NCBI GenBank assembly: GCA_026545225.1
Contig: CM048848.1
Coordinates: forward strand, 19,198,806 to 19,262,805
Origin: Cornus controversa
Taxonomy: Eukaryota; Streptophyta; Magnoliopsida; Cornales; Cornaceae
Direction: 5' to 3'
DNA length: 64,000 nt
Made by a program: the position numbers and the translations under genes. Positions 48,392-61,700 of this stretch are shown here, piece after piece. Positions within the stretch are counted from its first letter, which is position 1. Each line of letters starts with the position of its first letter. The notes below the pieces were generated by a model. It ran no database searches. It had not been told where the DNA came from and worked only from the letters and a program-made list of their open reading frames with translations.

Positions 48392-48403
48392 TGGTATCAG
48401 AGC
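48392..48403 (+). other. Primer binding site, Met-tRNA type
   Basis: TGGTATCAGAGC, three bases after the LTR end. Confidence 0.92.
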
Positions 48404-48635
48404 GTAACCGGGTTTGAATACCTAGGGACGACGGGAAATGGTTGGATCACATATGGAATTGTGAGGAGTAGATTAAGTGCATATTGCATGGAAAATTTTT
48501 ATGTGCTTATTTATTTGATATGATATGCTACTTATGAAGTATATAAGTATGTTGAGTATGCATGAAGTGAATTGGATATGACATTCATGCTTTAAATTTT
48601 TTTTTTTAGTATCTTCTTGTCATCTATACAGAAGG

Positions 48636-49550
48636 ATGCCACCAAGAAGAGCTCATGAAGTAACACCGGAAGTGGTCCCTATTGGAGGGGAGCAATTCAT
48701 GCGCGACATGGTCGCTACCATGCGCCAAATTGCGAGGGAGACACAGCGGAAAACTCAAGAGGAGACACAAGTTCCACCAACAGCAGCTCCTAGCCGAATG
48801 ATAACGGCACTGGGACACTTTAAGAAACATAATCCACCAACCTATTCTGGGGGATCCGATCCCATGGTAGCAGAGAATTGGTTAGACCAGATTATCAAGC
48901 TTCTCACCGTGCTTGAAATAGAGGAAGAATTGAGGGTGAAAGTGGCCACGCACTATTTGGTAGATGAGGCTAGTCGTTGGTGGAAGTTCATCGGTGATTA
49001 CCATGACACCGAGGTTATGGATTGGGACACATTTCAAGTACTCTTCCTTGAGAAGTACTTCCCAATGACAGTAAGGGATAGTATGAGGAGAGAATTCCTC
49101 AACTTGACTCAGGGCAACATGACAGTGATGGAATACGAGACTAAATTCACATCTTTGGCTCGGTTTGCCAAGGAAATAATTCCAACAGAAGGGTTGAAGG
49201 TTAAGCAGTTTATTTGGGGCCTACGACCGTATTTGCGAGATAGAGTTGAACTTCTAGGTCTGACCAACTATGCAGCAGTGGTGGAAAGGGCATTGGTAGC
49301 CGAGGGGTTTAGTAATGATAACCAAAGGATTAGGGAAGCACAGAACCAAGCAAAGGTCACGGGATCTCTTGCGGATAACCGTGCTAAGAAGAAGTGAAAG
49401 AATGGTGAGCCATCCTCACAAGGGCCACAAACTCAATCTGTGACTTCTGTGGCTATACCTTCTGGATCCTTCCGATCTAGAATGGTTTGTTACAATTGTC
49501 AGAAGCCAAGGCACAGAATGGCTGAGTGTACACAAGGATAAGTTCCTTCA
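48636..49550 (+). pseudogene. gag of the young family A element, about two breaks
   Basis: Starts MPPRRAHEVTPE four bases after CTATACAG, an acceptor-like site. The capsid domain (retrotransposon gag type) covers about residues 60-230, with FKKHNPPTYSGGSDPMVAEN, RWWKFIGDYHDT, FQVLFLEKYFP and the MEYETKFTSLARFA block. A zinc-knuckle-like stretch (CYNCQKPRHRMAEC) follows at about 49.49 kb, and a second, intact one opens the pol frame. Gag builds the particle and binds RNA. The coding region looks recent but is broken, with about two breaks. Confidence 0.85.
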
Positions 49551-52500
49551 GTGGCAGAGAAGAGGTGCTTCAATTGTCATCAGTTGGGGCATATGAGCTG
49601 GAATTGCCCACAGAAGAGCAATGTGCAGGGTAGTACTGGTTCTCAGCAGCGTCCTACACAGCCTGTGACTTCACAGTCGGGTTTTAGGGCATTACCACCA
49701 CAGCAGGCAGCGCCTTCAGTTCAGAGTTCACGAGCACCTGCTAGAGGAGCCACGTCTAGTGCTCCCAGTCAGCAGTCGGGATATCGGGGTACAGGACAGC
49801 AGGGCCAGAGGACCCCGGGCCGTGTCTTTACTCTTGCTCCAGGAGAGACCTCAGCAGGACTGTCAGTGGTCCGAGGTATATTTCTTGTATCTAGCTCGTG
49901 GGCTAGGGTTTTAGTAGATTCAGGTGCATCACATTCATTCATATCATATGCATTTGTTTGTGCTTTTGGGTTGGAGGTGTCATCATTGGATTCGATTTTA
50001 TCCATTGATACGCCAGTTGGTGGTAGAGTGGTTTTGAGGGATGTGTGCCGATCTTGCGAGATCGAGATATCAGGACACCGATTAGTGTTTGATTTCATCC
50101 TTCTAGATATGACTAGCTTTGATGTGATCTTGGGTATGGATTGGTTATCGACCTATAGAGCCAACATTGATTGTTACAGGGGAAGAGTGACCTTGCATAC
50201 GCCAGAAGGTGTTAGAATTTGTTTTGTGGGAGAGCGGGATGACTTCTACTTGTCGTCTCCACTTGGTTCTAGTGATCGAAAAGGGCTTAGGTATTTCTTG
50301 GCAAGCCTACTTGTTGATGGTGATGATGAGACACTTGGAGAGCTTCCTCGTGTAGTGTGTGAGTTTATGGACGTGTTTCCAGGGGAATTGACACAATTGC
50401 CTCTGAAACGAGAAGTGGAGTTTGTGATAGATCTTGCTCCAGGTACCGCGCCCATTTCTATGGCACCATACCGAATCGCACCAGCTGAGTTGAAAGAGTT
50501 GAAGGACCAATTACAAGAGCTACTAGACAAGGGATTTGTACGCCCTAGTACATCGCCTTGGGGAGCTCTGGTTCTTTTTGCTAAGAAGAAGGATGGGTCT
50601 TTGCGGCTTTGCATTGACTATAGGAAGTTGAATCGGGCAACGATCAAAACTAAGTATCCCTTGCCAAGGATAGATGACTTGTTCGATCAACTTAAGGGTT
50701 CGAGGTGTTTCTCAAAGAAAGACTTGAGATCAGGCTACTATCAGTTGGGGATTAGAGAGGCGGACATTCTGAAAACCGCTTTTCGCACACGATATGGGCA
50801 TTATGAATTTTTGGTGATGCCATTTGGTTTGACAAATGCACCGGCGGCATTCATGGATCTAATGCATAGAGTGTTCAATGCTTACTTGGACAAGTTTGTG
50901 GTCGTGTTCGTTGATGACATCCTAGTGTACTCGTCTTCGGAAGAGGAGCACGAGGGTCACTTGAGGATTGTGTTGCAACTCTTAAGAGAACATCAATTAT
51001 ATGCCAAGTACGAGAAATGTGAATTTTGGCTAGCGGAAGTGAAATTCCTTGGGCATGTTGTGTCCGAAGGAGGAGTTTCTGTAGATCCATCCAAGATAGA
51101 GGCGGTGATGGGTTGGGAAAGACCAAAAAGCGTATTTGAGATACGTAGTTTCTTGGGATTAGCCGGGTATTATCGGAGGTTTGTGAAGGACTTTTTGAGG
51201 CTAGCAGCACCTATGACGAAGCTTACCCGAAAAGGAGTGAAGTTTGTGTGGAATGATGCTTGCGAGCATGCATTCATGGAATTGAAGAGTCGGTTGACTT
51301 TGGCTCCAATTTTAATCATTCCGGAACGTGGGTTGGGGTACACAATTTATTGTGACGCTGCACGACTCGGTTTGGGATGTGTGCTAATGCAAACCGAACG
51401 AGTAGTGGCGTATGGTTCGAGGCAATTGAAAACACATGAGCAGAATTATCCGGTACATGATTTGGAGTTGGCGGCGGTGATCTTTGCACTTAAGGTGTGG
51501 AGACATTATTTGTATGGCGAGAAGTTTGAAGTGTTCTCGGATCATAAAAGTCTCAAATACCTTTTCTCACAAAAGGATTTGAATATGAGGCAACGGAGGT
51601 GGATGGAGTATATGGAGGACTATGACTTCGACTTACAATATCATCCGGGAAAGGCCAATGTAGTGGCGGATGCATTGAGTAGGAAGTCACATGGTAGCTT
51701 GGCTAGCTTAGCCATACGGGAGTGGAAGATGATGGAAGACATCTCAGAAATGGGATTGTATTTCAGTGAAGATGATGGACCGGCGGTGTTATTTACTCTT
51801 ATCGCTCAACCAACTCTTGTGAGTAGAGTGATTGAAGAGCAGAGGAAGGATAGTGAGGTTGAGACTATTCACACACGGATTACGGGTGGTGAAGTGGTGA
51901 AAGGATGGATAGTTCATTCAGATGAGAGCATGAGATTCAAAGGGAAGATGTTTGTTCCCTTAGCTTGTCGGGATGAGATTCTGAGAGAGTTTCACAACTC
52001 GAGACTAGCAGTACATTCGGGTGGTACCAAGATGTATCATAACCTACGCCGACAGTATTGGTGGAAAGGTATGAAAAAGGATGTAGCTCAGTTTGTGGCG
52101 AGGTGCCTCACTTGTCAACAAGTGAAGGCCGAGCATCAGAGACCGGCAGGGTTGTTGCAGCCATTGCCTGTGGCTATGTGGAAATGGGAGCATGTCACTA
52201 TGGACTTTGTGACGGGACTTCCAAGGTCGAGGAAGGGTCACGACGCAGTTTGGGTGGTCGTTGACAGATTGATGAAGGTAGCTCACTTTATTCCCATTAG
52301 AGTGACAGATGATGTGGATACTCTCAGTAGATTGTATATTGAGCAGATCCTTAGGCTTCATGGCGTGCTAGTTTCTATTGTTTCAGATAGAGACCCACGA
52401 TTTACATCTCGATTTTGGCAGAGTTTCCAAGTAGCACTTGATACGGACCTTCACTTTAGTATGGCTTTTCATCCTCAGACGGATGGTCAGTCCGAGCGTA

Positions 52501-53243
52501 CCATACAGATTTTGGAGGATATGCTACGGGCATGTGTACTTGATCTTCGGGGTAGTTGGGAGGATCACCTTCCTTTGGTGGAGTTTGCATACAATAATAG
52601 CTATCAAGCTAGCATTGAGATGGCTCCATTTGAGGCTTTGTATGGTAGACCGTGCAGGTCACCTGTCTGTTGGACAGAGGTTGGAGAGACAGTTTCTTTG
52701 GGACCAGATTTAGTTCGAGAAACTACGGAGAAGATCAAGGTAATCCGGCAGATATTACTTACGGCTCAGAGTCGTCAGAAAAGCTACGCCGATAGGAGAC
52801 GGCGACCACTAGCATTTGAGGTGGGAGATCATGTCTTTTTGAAGGTCTCGCCACGGAGAGGTTTGATGAGGTTTGGTCGTAGTGGCAAGCTTGCACCACG
52901 ATTTATCAGGCCATTTGAGATTTTGGATCGAGTAGGAGAGGTTGCTTACCGCTTGGCATTGCCACCGCAATTGTCAAGTGTGCACAACACTTTCCATGTG
53001 TCTATGTTGAGGAAGTATGAACCGGACCCTTCACATGTGCTTGATTGGGCAGACCTTGAGGTGGAGGAGGACGTGTCATACGAGGAAAGACCAATTCAGA
53101 TTTTGGACACTAGAGAACAAGTGCTTCGGGGCAAAACCATTCCATTAGTTAAGGTGCTTTGGAGGCATCATGGTGTGGAAGAAGCTACATGGGAGCGAGA
53201 ACAAGAAGTCCGCTCAAAGTATCCCGAGTTGTTCACCACTTGA
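49551..53243 (+). CDS. pol polyprotein of the young family A element, frame looks whole
   Basis: Open frame of 1230 codons. The end of gag has a CX2CX4HX4C knuckle (residues 6-19), and the protease has [10 protein letters not shown] (about 121-130). The RT has [14 protein letters not shown] (about 352), [12 protein letters not shown] and FVDD (about 453-456). RNase H follows with [18 protein letters not shown] (about 637) and [15 protein letters not shown]. Integrase has the H-H-C-C finger (about 821-850), MDFVTG (about 884), SDRDPRF (about 945) and [11 protein letters not shown] (about 975). Last is a chromodomain (about 1170-1230) ending near [17 protein letters not shown]. Integrase followed by a chromodomain is the mark of chromoviruses, and the wording is that of the Tekay group. 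The chromodomain is thought to guide insertion to marked chromatin. The upstream start is not a natural start, since pol is made as part of gag-pol. Confidence 0.92.
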   Translation: MAEKRCFNCHQLGHMSWNCPQKSNVQGSTGSQQRPTQPVTSQSGFRALPPQQAAPSVQSSRAPARGATSSAPSQQSGYRGTGQQGQRTPGRVFTLAPGETSAGLSVVRGIFLVSSSWARVLVDSGASHSFISYAFVCAFGLEVSSLDSILSIDTPVGGRVVLRDVCRSCEIEISGHRLVFDFILLDMTSFDVILGMDWLSTYRANIDCYRGRVTLHTPEGVRICFVGERDDFYLSSPLGSSDRKGLRYFLASLLVDGDDETLGELPRVVCEFMDVFPGELTQLPLKREVEFVIDLAPGTAPISMAPYRIAPAELKELKDQLQELLDKGFVRPSTSPWGALVLFAKKKDGSLRLCIDYRKLNRATIKTKYPLPRIDDLFDQLKGSRCFSKKDLRSGYYQLGIREADILKTAFRTRYGHYEFLVMPFGLTNAPAAFMDLMHRVFNAYLDKFVVVFVDDILVYSSSEEEHEGHLRIVLQLLREHQLYAKYEKCEFWLAEVKFLGHVVSEGGVSVDPSKIEAVMGWERPKSVFEIRSFLGLAGYYRRFVKDFLRLAAPMTKLTRKGVKFVWNDACEHAFMELKSRLTLAPILIIPERGLGYTIYCDAARLGLGCVLMQTERVVAYGSRQLKTHEQNYPVHDLELAAVIFALKVWRHYLYGEKFEVFSDHKSLKYLFSQKDLNMRQRRWMEYMEDYDFDLQYHPGKANVVADALSRKSHGSLASLAIREWKMMEDISEMGLYFSEDDGPAVLFTLIAQPTLVSRVIEEQRKDSEVETIHTRITGGEVVKGWIVHSDESMRFKGKMFVPLACRDEILREFHNSRLAVHSGGTKMYHNLRRQYWWKGMKKDVAQFVARCLTCQQVKAEHQRPAGLLQPLPVAMWKWEHVTMDFVTGLPRSRKGHDAVWVVVDRLMKVAHFIPIRVTDDVDTLSRLYIEQILRLHGVLVSIVSDRDPRFTSRFWQSFQVALDTDLHFSMAFHPQTDGQSERTIQILEDMLRACVLDLRGSWEDHLPLVEFAYNNSYQASIEMAPFEALYGRPCRSPVCWTEVGETVSLGPDLVRETTEKIKVIRQILLTAQSRQKSYADRRRRPLAFEVGDHVFLKVSPRRGLMRFGRSGKLAPRFIRPFEILDRVGEVAYRLALPPQLSSVHNTFHVSMLRKYEPDPSHVLDWADLEVEEDVSYEERPIQILDTREQVLRGKTIPLVKVLWRHHGVEEATWEREQEVRSKYPELFTT

Positions 53244-53277
53244 GGTACATTCTAATTTCGAGGACGAAATTCTTACA

Positions 53278-53288
53278 AAGGTGGGAGG
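53278..53288 (+). other. Polypurine tract of the young family A element
   Basis: AAGGTGGGAGG one base before the 3' LTR. The preceding TTTCGAGGACGAAATTC is a small perfect-arm hairpin shared with the family B element (62370-62390). Confidence 0.85.
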
Positions 53289-54366
53289 TTGTAGAGACCG
53301 TGCCCAATTTTGGCTGGTTTTTCAATTTTTGTCATTTATTGCTTTAAATGCATTTTAAATGATATTTAACATGTTTTGAATGCGGGGAACATGTTTAGAG
53401 GGCTGGTATAAGGTTTTGGGAAGTTTTGGGAACTTTTGGCAAAAGTTGACTTTTTTGAGTTTGGTCAACCTAGGGGCGTGGGCCTTGTGGGCCCAGAAAT
53501 TTTAAAAGTGTCAGAATGGCTTCAAAAATTGAGCATAGCTTAAATAAAATATTTGACGCGCAACGGAGTTAATTTTGTGTCAATCTGAGTTACGAAACTC
53601 CGAAAATGAGCCCGAGAAGGTTTTGCAAAAAGGTGATGGCAAACTAGTAATTAAGAGGAGGTCACTTAGCTATAAATACTAAGAGAGATCAGCTCTTCTC
53701 TCATTTTTCATTCCAGCAGCCGAGAGAGAGAGAGATATATACGTATATACATACAAGCTTCATCTCTTCCTCTTCTTCACTAGATTTGAGGGCCTTAGAG
53801 TGGGATTTTGATTTCACCAAAGAAGGAAGAAACGATCTACGCATCGAGGGCTCGAGGTTGATCGGTTCAAAAATCATTTCGGAGGAAGTTGGGTTTTGAG
53901 AGATTGGGGAAAATCAATTGGAAGCTCTTCCAATTTGAGGTAGGGGTGCTAGACTCACTTCTACTTTGATCTTGTGGTCCCTTTCTAAATATCATAAGAG
54001 ATAGCTTTTGATTTCTTGAACCTAGGTTTATGTTTATATATATATGTATACCATGGTGATTTATGCATGTATAAGTGTCCAATATGTTAGTTAGGGCTTA
54101 TGCATGGTATGTGTGTGCAAATGTGACTATAATGCTTTTGGTGAAAAATGTGTTTGTTTGATGAAAACATGAAAAATATGATTTTCTAGCAAAATCCATG
54201 ATTATAGTGATTTTCATGATGTGAGTGTGATAGCATTGTGACAATCTTGAGTTGGAAGGAAAATGCATTGATTTGAGAAAAAATGCATGCATTGTGTGAC
54301 TATGTGCATTGGTGTGATTATATGCACTATATGATGATTTTGGGGCATGAGTGTGAAATTAAGATA

Positions 54367-54478
54367 AGGGGAAGGCCCCTAGGGTGAAAGACCCAAAACT
54401 TGGCCAAGAGGAGGTGCTCCCTTCGGGTTAGTAACCCGATAAAGCACAAGCAGAGTTTGGGTGCCGAAGAGACCCTTA
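54367..54478 (+). ncRNA. Conserved hairpin-chain module (young family A 3' LTR)
   Basis: Identical to the 5' LTR copy except for one unpaired base. Confidence 0.6.
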
Positions 54479-55448
54479 CTATTGGAGTGATGAGAAAGCC
54501 CCTTTGGATTGATTTGGTGTGAGTTATATATATATAAGTTGTGACTTGTCCAATTTGATATATATATATATATATATACATATGTATTTGCACTTTATGT
54601 GAAGCATCATGCATGATTTGAAAAACGTGGATGTTTGGGTAAAAATGCATGAGCATGTGCATTCATGCATGGCTTACGAGTTAGAGTGGGGTTGGGTGGA
54701 TCATTCCTACTGAGCCGCAGTGTTGCTCACCCCATATTTATATAAACATTTTCAGATAAGGCGCCAATGGAAGACGAAGCATGATTAGCTCTATGGATAT
54801 GTTGGGCTTATTTTTGGACTTTTGCTCTTTTGAGATGTAGATAAATATCCATGCCGGCTTGTGGCATGTAGACAATGGTTGTGGTGTTGCCTTTACATTT
54901 GTACCTTCTTATGTATGTGAAATTCAAATGTAAGTGCCACACTTGTAGGAAAATGATTTTTGAGAAATGTATGTATAATGGCTTCCTTCATTTAAGAGTT
55001 GTGGAATGTATGGAAAAAGGGCCATTTGAGTTCTTATATGTATGGTTCCATGGATTATGTATGGATTTGGGATTTAAATGGATGAATGTATTCTTTTGTC
55101 TCTTGTATCTTAATTTTGTGGATATGAAGGTTTAGAGTTGTGGAATTATGTGGAATCATGGTTGTAGGATCTCAATGTACAAGTTAGATTGTATGGTTGG
55201 ATTAATGAAGATCACCTTTGAAAAAAATGAGGATGTTGGGTTCACTTGAAATTTTATGTGCATGGTGGACTTTGGATGAATTTTCTATGATTATATAAGA
55301 TTTGAGATTCAAATGTGTAGGTTGATGCGTGAGTATGATATTATATCAATGGTAGATGATTTACATGAGATATGAATGATCTAAGGTGGTTTGGTTGAGA
55401 ATTGGGTTCAAATTGATCTTATATAGGTGTTTGGGAGAAGCTGGGCAG

Positions 55449-55656
55449 TGCATTTCGATTAATCGAAATGCCCATTTCGATTAATCGAGATGCCCATCTC
55501 GATTGATCGAAATGGTTACGAGATTTTATGATTTTTCAGGCTTAATTTCGATTAATCGAAGTCCCAATCTCGATCAATCAAAATATTGCAGGTCCAAGTT
55601 ACCGAGAGGCTGTTTTCTTCGATTAAAGGGGTCAAAATGTCGATTGATCGAGATTA
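55449..55656. promoter_or_regulatory. Near-palindrome cluster in the young family A 3' LTR
   Basis: Same order of units as in the 5' LTR but with fewer units at the right end. Confidence 0.65.
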
Positions 55657-57918
55657 CTATTCACAGCAAGGTTCAAAAATTGTCCAGACTTCGTTTCGAT
55701 GTAATTTCTTCGTTTCAAATTGGAATTGAGCGTGGTTTTTTTTTGAAATTGAGTATTTTTGAAAGCTCTATCCAATGGTGTAGGTTTCATAATCAAATTC
55801 CATCTGTGTAAAAAGTTGAGGTCCGGGACTTAGTGGTTTATATGTATGGAACCAAAGATGAAAATCATTTGTAAGGGCCATTGATGATCTAATGCCACTT
55901 GAAGGGTGTGCATATAGAATGCTTCCGTAATAGAATAGATTATAATGAGATTAAGGTGTGGGAACTTGAGGTGAAATTACGGATTCACCTCCATTTCCCT
56001 CGCTCCTAACCGGGTGTCGGAAACCGGGGCGTGACAGTGGCTGTGTGGGAGACGCGACAGGTGTAGGTTTTAGCAGGTGGGTTCTGCGGTGGTGGCCGGT
56101 CATTTCGGCTGCCCGAGGTGGTGCTCCGACAAAGGGGCGATGGGTTCAGTGGTGGTTGAACGGTGGGCAGCCATGGCTGCCATGGTTGAGCTTGGTGAAG
56201 GTGCAACCGAATGTGGGTCTTCCATGGGCTCGGTTCACAGTGGCTTCGGATGGTAGTGTGGCTGTTTTGGAAACCATAGTTCCAGCTTGGTGGGTTTTCT
56301 TGGTGGCTGGTTTATGGGCTTCTCTTATGGCCGTGAGTTGCAAGTGAGGTGGCTGGTGGAGCTCACGGTTTGAGTGGATGATGGCTAGTTTCGATAGCTT
56401 GCGGGTTCGGTTTGGACAGCCCGTAGTGGTCACAGTTGTGGGTTGTTTGTTTTCAATTTGGTGGTCACGGCTTGGTTAGGCGGTGTTTGGCCGTCCTTAG
56501 TGGTGGGTTTGGTGGCTTCGGCCAGCAGGTTGTTTGTGGTGGCTAGATATGGTTTCGATTGGGTAGTTGATGGATGTTGAAGATGGTGGTTGAGGAAGCA
56601 TGGTCGGGTTGAGACGTGGGTCTTCTTGTTTGGTTTTGGTTGGTGATGTATGTATATATTCATATATGCATATATGTATGAGGTGAGGGTGGTGATATGT
56701 ATGTATATATGTATATGTGTATGTGCAAATATATATATATATATATATATATAGGTGATGATGCGGCAGGTTTGGGGTCTGGATAGTTAATCTTGGTGGA
56801 GTTGTTCACGACTTGGTGACGGGCTGGCCGACTGGGTTGAGGCGGATTGGGTTCGACAATGGAGAGGTGGACTTGGGTACTCGGTTGGCTTGGACAGTAA
56901 AGGGTTCAGATGGGTTGGGCTGCCATGGGAAAATTGGGTGGCTAGCATATGAACTTGGGTTGGTTTATTTTGTGTATCATTTGGGCTACAAATTAACATA
57001 ATTGTGGCTTCAAATTTATCATACTTGGATTGGGCTCATTGATTTCGAATTTGAATTGATGCATAGAAAATTGGGCTATAATTGGGCTTGCATGGGCTGA
57101 ATTGGGCTAGTGAAGAATGATGGGCTGCTATTTGGACTTGGTTTGTTGTTTTGGATGAAAATCAATTGGATCGATAAAATGGACAAGTCCAAAAACAAGG
57201 AAATGGGTATGAGCTATGTTTAGCGCTTTGAAATTTGAATTGGACCTTTATAGTAATTGATTTAAAGTTATGGATTGGTTCAATTGACTTGAAGACAGGT
57301 TGTGCTTGAAACTCGGATTTAAATCCGGCTTCCCAAAGACTTTGGATACGCGTGGCCGTGTAACACAATTCCGATAAAACAGTGAAAGAAGATCTTTTCA
57401 ACCTTCTTGGAATTAGAGATTTTTGGAGTTCTCACTCCAAATCGAGGTAGGGGTGCTAGACTCATCCATACTTTAATTCTATAGGTCCCTTATCTGTGAC
57501 GTGAAAGATAGGATTGTGATTTCTTGAGTTTAGGGTATTGTGTAGTTATATGTAAATAGAAATGTGAATTATGCATATGGATATGTCTAACATGTTAGTT
57601 AGGACTTATATATATGTGTTGCATATGTGATATTAAGATTACAAATGCTTTTGTTAAAATTGTGTTCAGTTCATGAAAATATGAAAATATAATTTTTAAT
57701 GTAGAGCTATGCATGAAAGATATGATTTTCTTGAAAATGCATAAGTATGATGATTTTCATGATGTGAGTGTGATGGCATTGTGACAATCTTGAAGTGGAA
57801 GGAAAATGCATTGAATTGATAAAATGCATTGCATTGTGTGGATAAGTGCATTGATGTGATTATGTGCACTATTTGAAAAATGAGTTTTTGGGGCGTGACA
57901 ACATTGAGAATTAAGATG

Positions 57919-58030
57919 AGGGAATGGTCCCTAGGGTGAAAGACCCAAAACTTGGCCAAGAGGAGGCGCTCCCTTCGGGTTAGCAACCCGATAAAGCGTA
58001 AGCAGAGTTTGGGTGCCGAAGAGACCCTTA
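57919..58030 (+). ncRNA. Conserved hairpin-chain module (family B copy)
   Basis: Same order of stems as at 46682-46795. The first stem is GGGA/TCCC here against GGGG/CCCC elsewhere, a compensatory change that keeps pairing. The third-hairpin loop is AGC instead of AGT. Confidence 0.6.
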
Positions 58031-58765
58031 CTATGGATGTGGTGTGATAAGCTAGTCCCCATTGAATTGATTTCCGGATTTATGTGGTGTGAGTTATATA
58101 TTTTAATTGTGACTTGTCCAATTTGATATATAAATGTATATGAATTGAAATGTGAAGCATCACGCATGGTTTGAAAAATGTGATTGTTTATGGGTAAAAA
58201 GCATGGATATTTGTCATGTAGAAATGTAATGATTTCATATGCATCCATGTATGGCCGCCTGAATTAGAGTAGAGTTGGGTGGATCATTCCTACTGAGCCG
58301 CAGTGGTGCTCACCCCCTATATACAAATTTTTTTCAGATAAAGCATCACCGGAGGATGAGGCTTAGAGGGCTAGAGTGATTTGAAAGAATACTTTAGAAT
58401 TTCTTTTGGATATAGTGTTATGAATTCTTTATTTGACTATCTATGCCGGCATGTGGCATGTGGATTATATTGATGTGAGATTGCAATTACATTTATGTAA
58501 CTTGTTTTTATATGGGTCCATGGACATTAGAAATGTGAGTTAGTGTTTTTACATTGTGGAAAAACTTGTATAAGGATTATGAGAGTGTTGAGATATAAAT
58601 TGATGATATAGAGTATGTATGTTTTACGCTTCCGCATTGACTTAAAGGTTGAGACCTCGGCACGGTGATGGAATCTCCGGTGACCGAGGCTTTGATGTGT
58701 GATTTCACCCGTTCACACCCCGCTTCCTTCGCTCCTAACCGGGTGTCAAAAGTCGGGGCGTGACA

Positions 58766-61700
58766 ACATGGTATTAGAGCTTAACTGGGTTTGCATACCT
58801 TTGGATGACGGGAAAGGGTTAAGCCACGTGTTGGATTGAAATGATTTGATGATTTTTGGATTGCTATTAGAGCATTAGGTACGAAGACCTAGGGTATCAT
58901 AGTCATAGGTTCGAGTACCTAAGGACAGAGAGTAACGTATTGGTTTAGGGATATGAAGTGACTAGTTGTTGTTTGAACGATAGGTTGGATTACCTTTGGA
59001 CAATTGTGAAATGATTAACTTGGTGTAAGTGATCATAATGAAAGAACAATGTGTTGGTGTGTGAAACTGATTTCCATTTGGTAATACTCCTAGAGTTGGT
59101 TGAGTTGAAACTCTTGACTTGATGTTAAGTCTTGTTTGTGAGCAATTGAGAGCTAATGCAAAGAAGGTTGTGAGTGTTTGAGTCCTTTCAGATACTGAGG
59201 GGCTTATGTTACGTGGTTGATAAGTGTTATGCTAGGACTGACCATTGAGACTGAGATAGGAGACGAGAGAGGCATGTTGTCGGAGTTGGCCTAGCTAGGA
59301 AAAATAGACTGATCAACCAATTTTTCTTAGATTAGTACTTCTCGTACAATCCGCCGACTCTCGTGGGTGTTCAGTTGTCTCGTCCGGGTGACGATGGATA
59401 AAGAACTAGTGATGGAATGATTTCAAGTGTGGACGACTTCCAATAGTAGAGAGGTCGAATGTATTATCCTAGTTTCTAGCTCGTGGACTAGGGTGTTGAT
59501 AGAGTTACGTGCATCTCATTCATTCATTCATTCATTCATATGCATTTACTTGTGCTTGTGCCTTGGGACTAGAGATGTCATCTTTGGAGTCACCATTGTC
59601 CATTGATACATCTATTGGAGTGGAGTTACCTTGGGTAAAATTTGGCGGTCTTACGAGACCTAGATTGCAGAATGTCGATTGGTGTTCGACTTAGCATTAC
59701 TAGTCGTGACTAGTTTTGATATGAATATTCTCGGTAGAGATATGAGGAATAGTGTTATTGTGATGTGTGACGAGATAATTAGAGTGTGACTTAAAGCACA
59801 CTAGAAGGATTGTAATTTATAATTTTGAAAACTGAAATTTGTGTGAGTATGATAATTGATTTGGGAAAGATTTGGAAATCTTGGTAGAGGTGTGACTATG
59901 TTTATCCTTGGAATGTTGAAATGCACTGTTTGTGCCAAGACTCTAGTGGAATGTGTTGGATGTTGAGAGTGTAATGCTCAATGATGTATGGGACTATGGA
60001 GTTATGATCCCTAGTCATGTTATAGCATTAAGCAGATAATTCTAGGAACCTAGAATGTATATGGAAATGAGATTTGTGAATCCTTGACATGCAATTTGTA
60101 CTATGGAGTAATAGTGGGTGTATAATTGAGATTGTGCCGATAAGAGTAGGTTAGCTTAAACTGCTTTTGAGGTTAAGAGTTCCCGTACATGATAGAGTAC
60201 TTGAGGGGACATGTGATATTCTTGGGAAGGGTACAGACTTTGGGATGATCATTGTGGTGCTGTCATTTAGACGTAGATTTGTCTATTGGCACACCAATTG
60301 AGGATCTGTTGTTGTCACTATGGATGTAATTTTTTCTGTGGACACAACTTTGGATATCGTGATTTTCATTGAAGGGCAGTTGGTCCCATTTGACGCGCCT
60401 GAGGGTGTACTTGTTGTCATTGAGACACAACTTTGTCTATTGACACACTTATTGAGGTGAGATTTTCACCATGAGAGACAATTTAGTCTATAAATGTATC
60501 ATCATGGGTAGTGAGACCCAGAGAGATGTAGTTTTGATGGTTATGTGAGATTTGATCCAATTTTGGGACATGACTAGTTAGGATGTTATGGGGGAATAAT
60601 GGTGAGAATACTATTGATTTGTCTTGATTAGTTGTTAACTGAGGAAAATAGGTGATAGGTGAGCAGCATAATTTTTTTGCAAACTTTGTTTTCCTGTGAA
60701 CCGTACCTTATGGTACTAGTAAGAATGAGAAGATCCATCATCAGTTATGAGACTAAGAGAGTAACGGTTCCACACATTTTGGGAATGTGATCGGACTAGT
60801 TAAGGATTAAGTTAATAATCCTTAGGAAACGTTGGCTTTAGGCCTTGTGTGAGGTGTGTAAGTTGGATTGTGAACCATATCCTTATACTTGGACAATATG
60901 TATAACCTTGTGGGAATATTGTGAATGTTTTGAATCCAAGGATAATGTAGTTTTGAAGTATAATTGAGAGAATTATGGATTATATATCTACGACGCTTGA
61001 CCATGGATTTGTGTTGTTTTCGACCATGTTTAAGGTTACAAATGAGTGTATGATTATAGATATTACATATGGATTTGTGAAAATCAGTCTTTGAAACGTT
61101 GAACTTTCAGTTGAGTGGTCTATGCAGCAGTTCACTGAAACCTGGATTGAATGGAATTTTTGAGAGTTTAGGCCGGGAATGAGTTTGTGTAGATGCATGG
61201 GAAAGTTTGAGGGGCCCTCGACTAAGCAGTCAGGATCTTGGGGTGCACACAGAGATGTTGGAAAGGAATGGATGGATAAGACCCTAAATTTAGTGTTGGA
61301 TTCTAACGGATTGTAGTCTATGAGATTGGACAGGACCATGTGACTTGTTGCGACAAGTACACTGTTTATGTGGTTTGTGTTGGCGAGTACACTACCATGT
61401 GCCTTGCTGGTGAGTGCGCTTGTGATATGCACTAGATTGATATGGTTGTATGGTAACAATACACGGGACTTGGGATTGTGCCCAGGATGGTATGCCAGTT
61501 GGAAAGTCACGTATAGCAATGATGAAACACTTTTGAGTAATGATGATCCCAGATAATGGAAAGTATCACCGTGGGTGATTGATGCGATTAGTTGGGGATA
61601 TTACCTAAGGTTTGAGATAGAGATAGACTGGATATATCTTCAAATAGAGATTGTGGACTGTAGGAAACAAATGTTTCCAGAATCGTGGAAATGAATTATG

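Larger units (their letters stand above)
45604..56036 (+). mobile_element. Family A Tekay-like chromovirus, full length, young
   Basis: LTRs at 45604-48388 and 53290-56036, primer site, gag, pol with chromodomain, and polypurine tract. Target duplication is GTGGC on both sides. The LTRs differ by about 30 substitutions in 2.7 kb plus a change in palindrome number, i.e. about 1.2%. This suggests an age of the order of one million years or less (inference). The pol frame looks whole and the gag part has about two breaks. It sits inside the 5' LTR of the family B element and is the youngest layer of the right nest. Confidence 0.95.
53290..56036 (+). repeat. 3' LTR of the young family A element (2.75 kb)
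   Basis: Same ends and layout as the 5' LTR: TATA box 53671-53678, hairpin module 54367-54478, palindrome cluster 55449-55656 with fewer units. Followed by GTGGC (56037-56041). Confidence 0.95.
44732..58765 (+). repeat. 5' LTR of the family B element, split into two parts
   Basis: Parts 44732-45603 and 56042-58765 are joined through GTGGC (45599-45603 repeated at 56037-56041). Net length is about 3.6 kb. The first part has TA-rich blocks and a purine tract (45420-45590). The second has a GC-richer block (56042-56640), a donor-like box GAG/GTAGGG (57444-57450), the hairpin module (57919-58030) and TACTGAGCCGCAGTGGTGCT (about 58290). Confidence 0.85.

Noticed and set aside
60980-61519. 179-codon open frame on the minus strand
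   Set aside because: It is antisense within the decayed internal part of the family B element, with no recognisable motif and no splice or promoter context.
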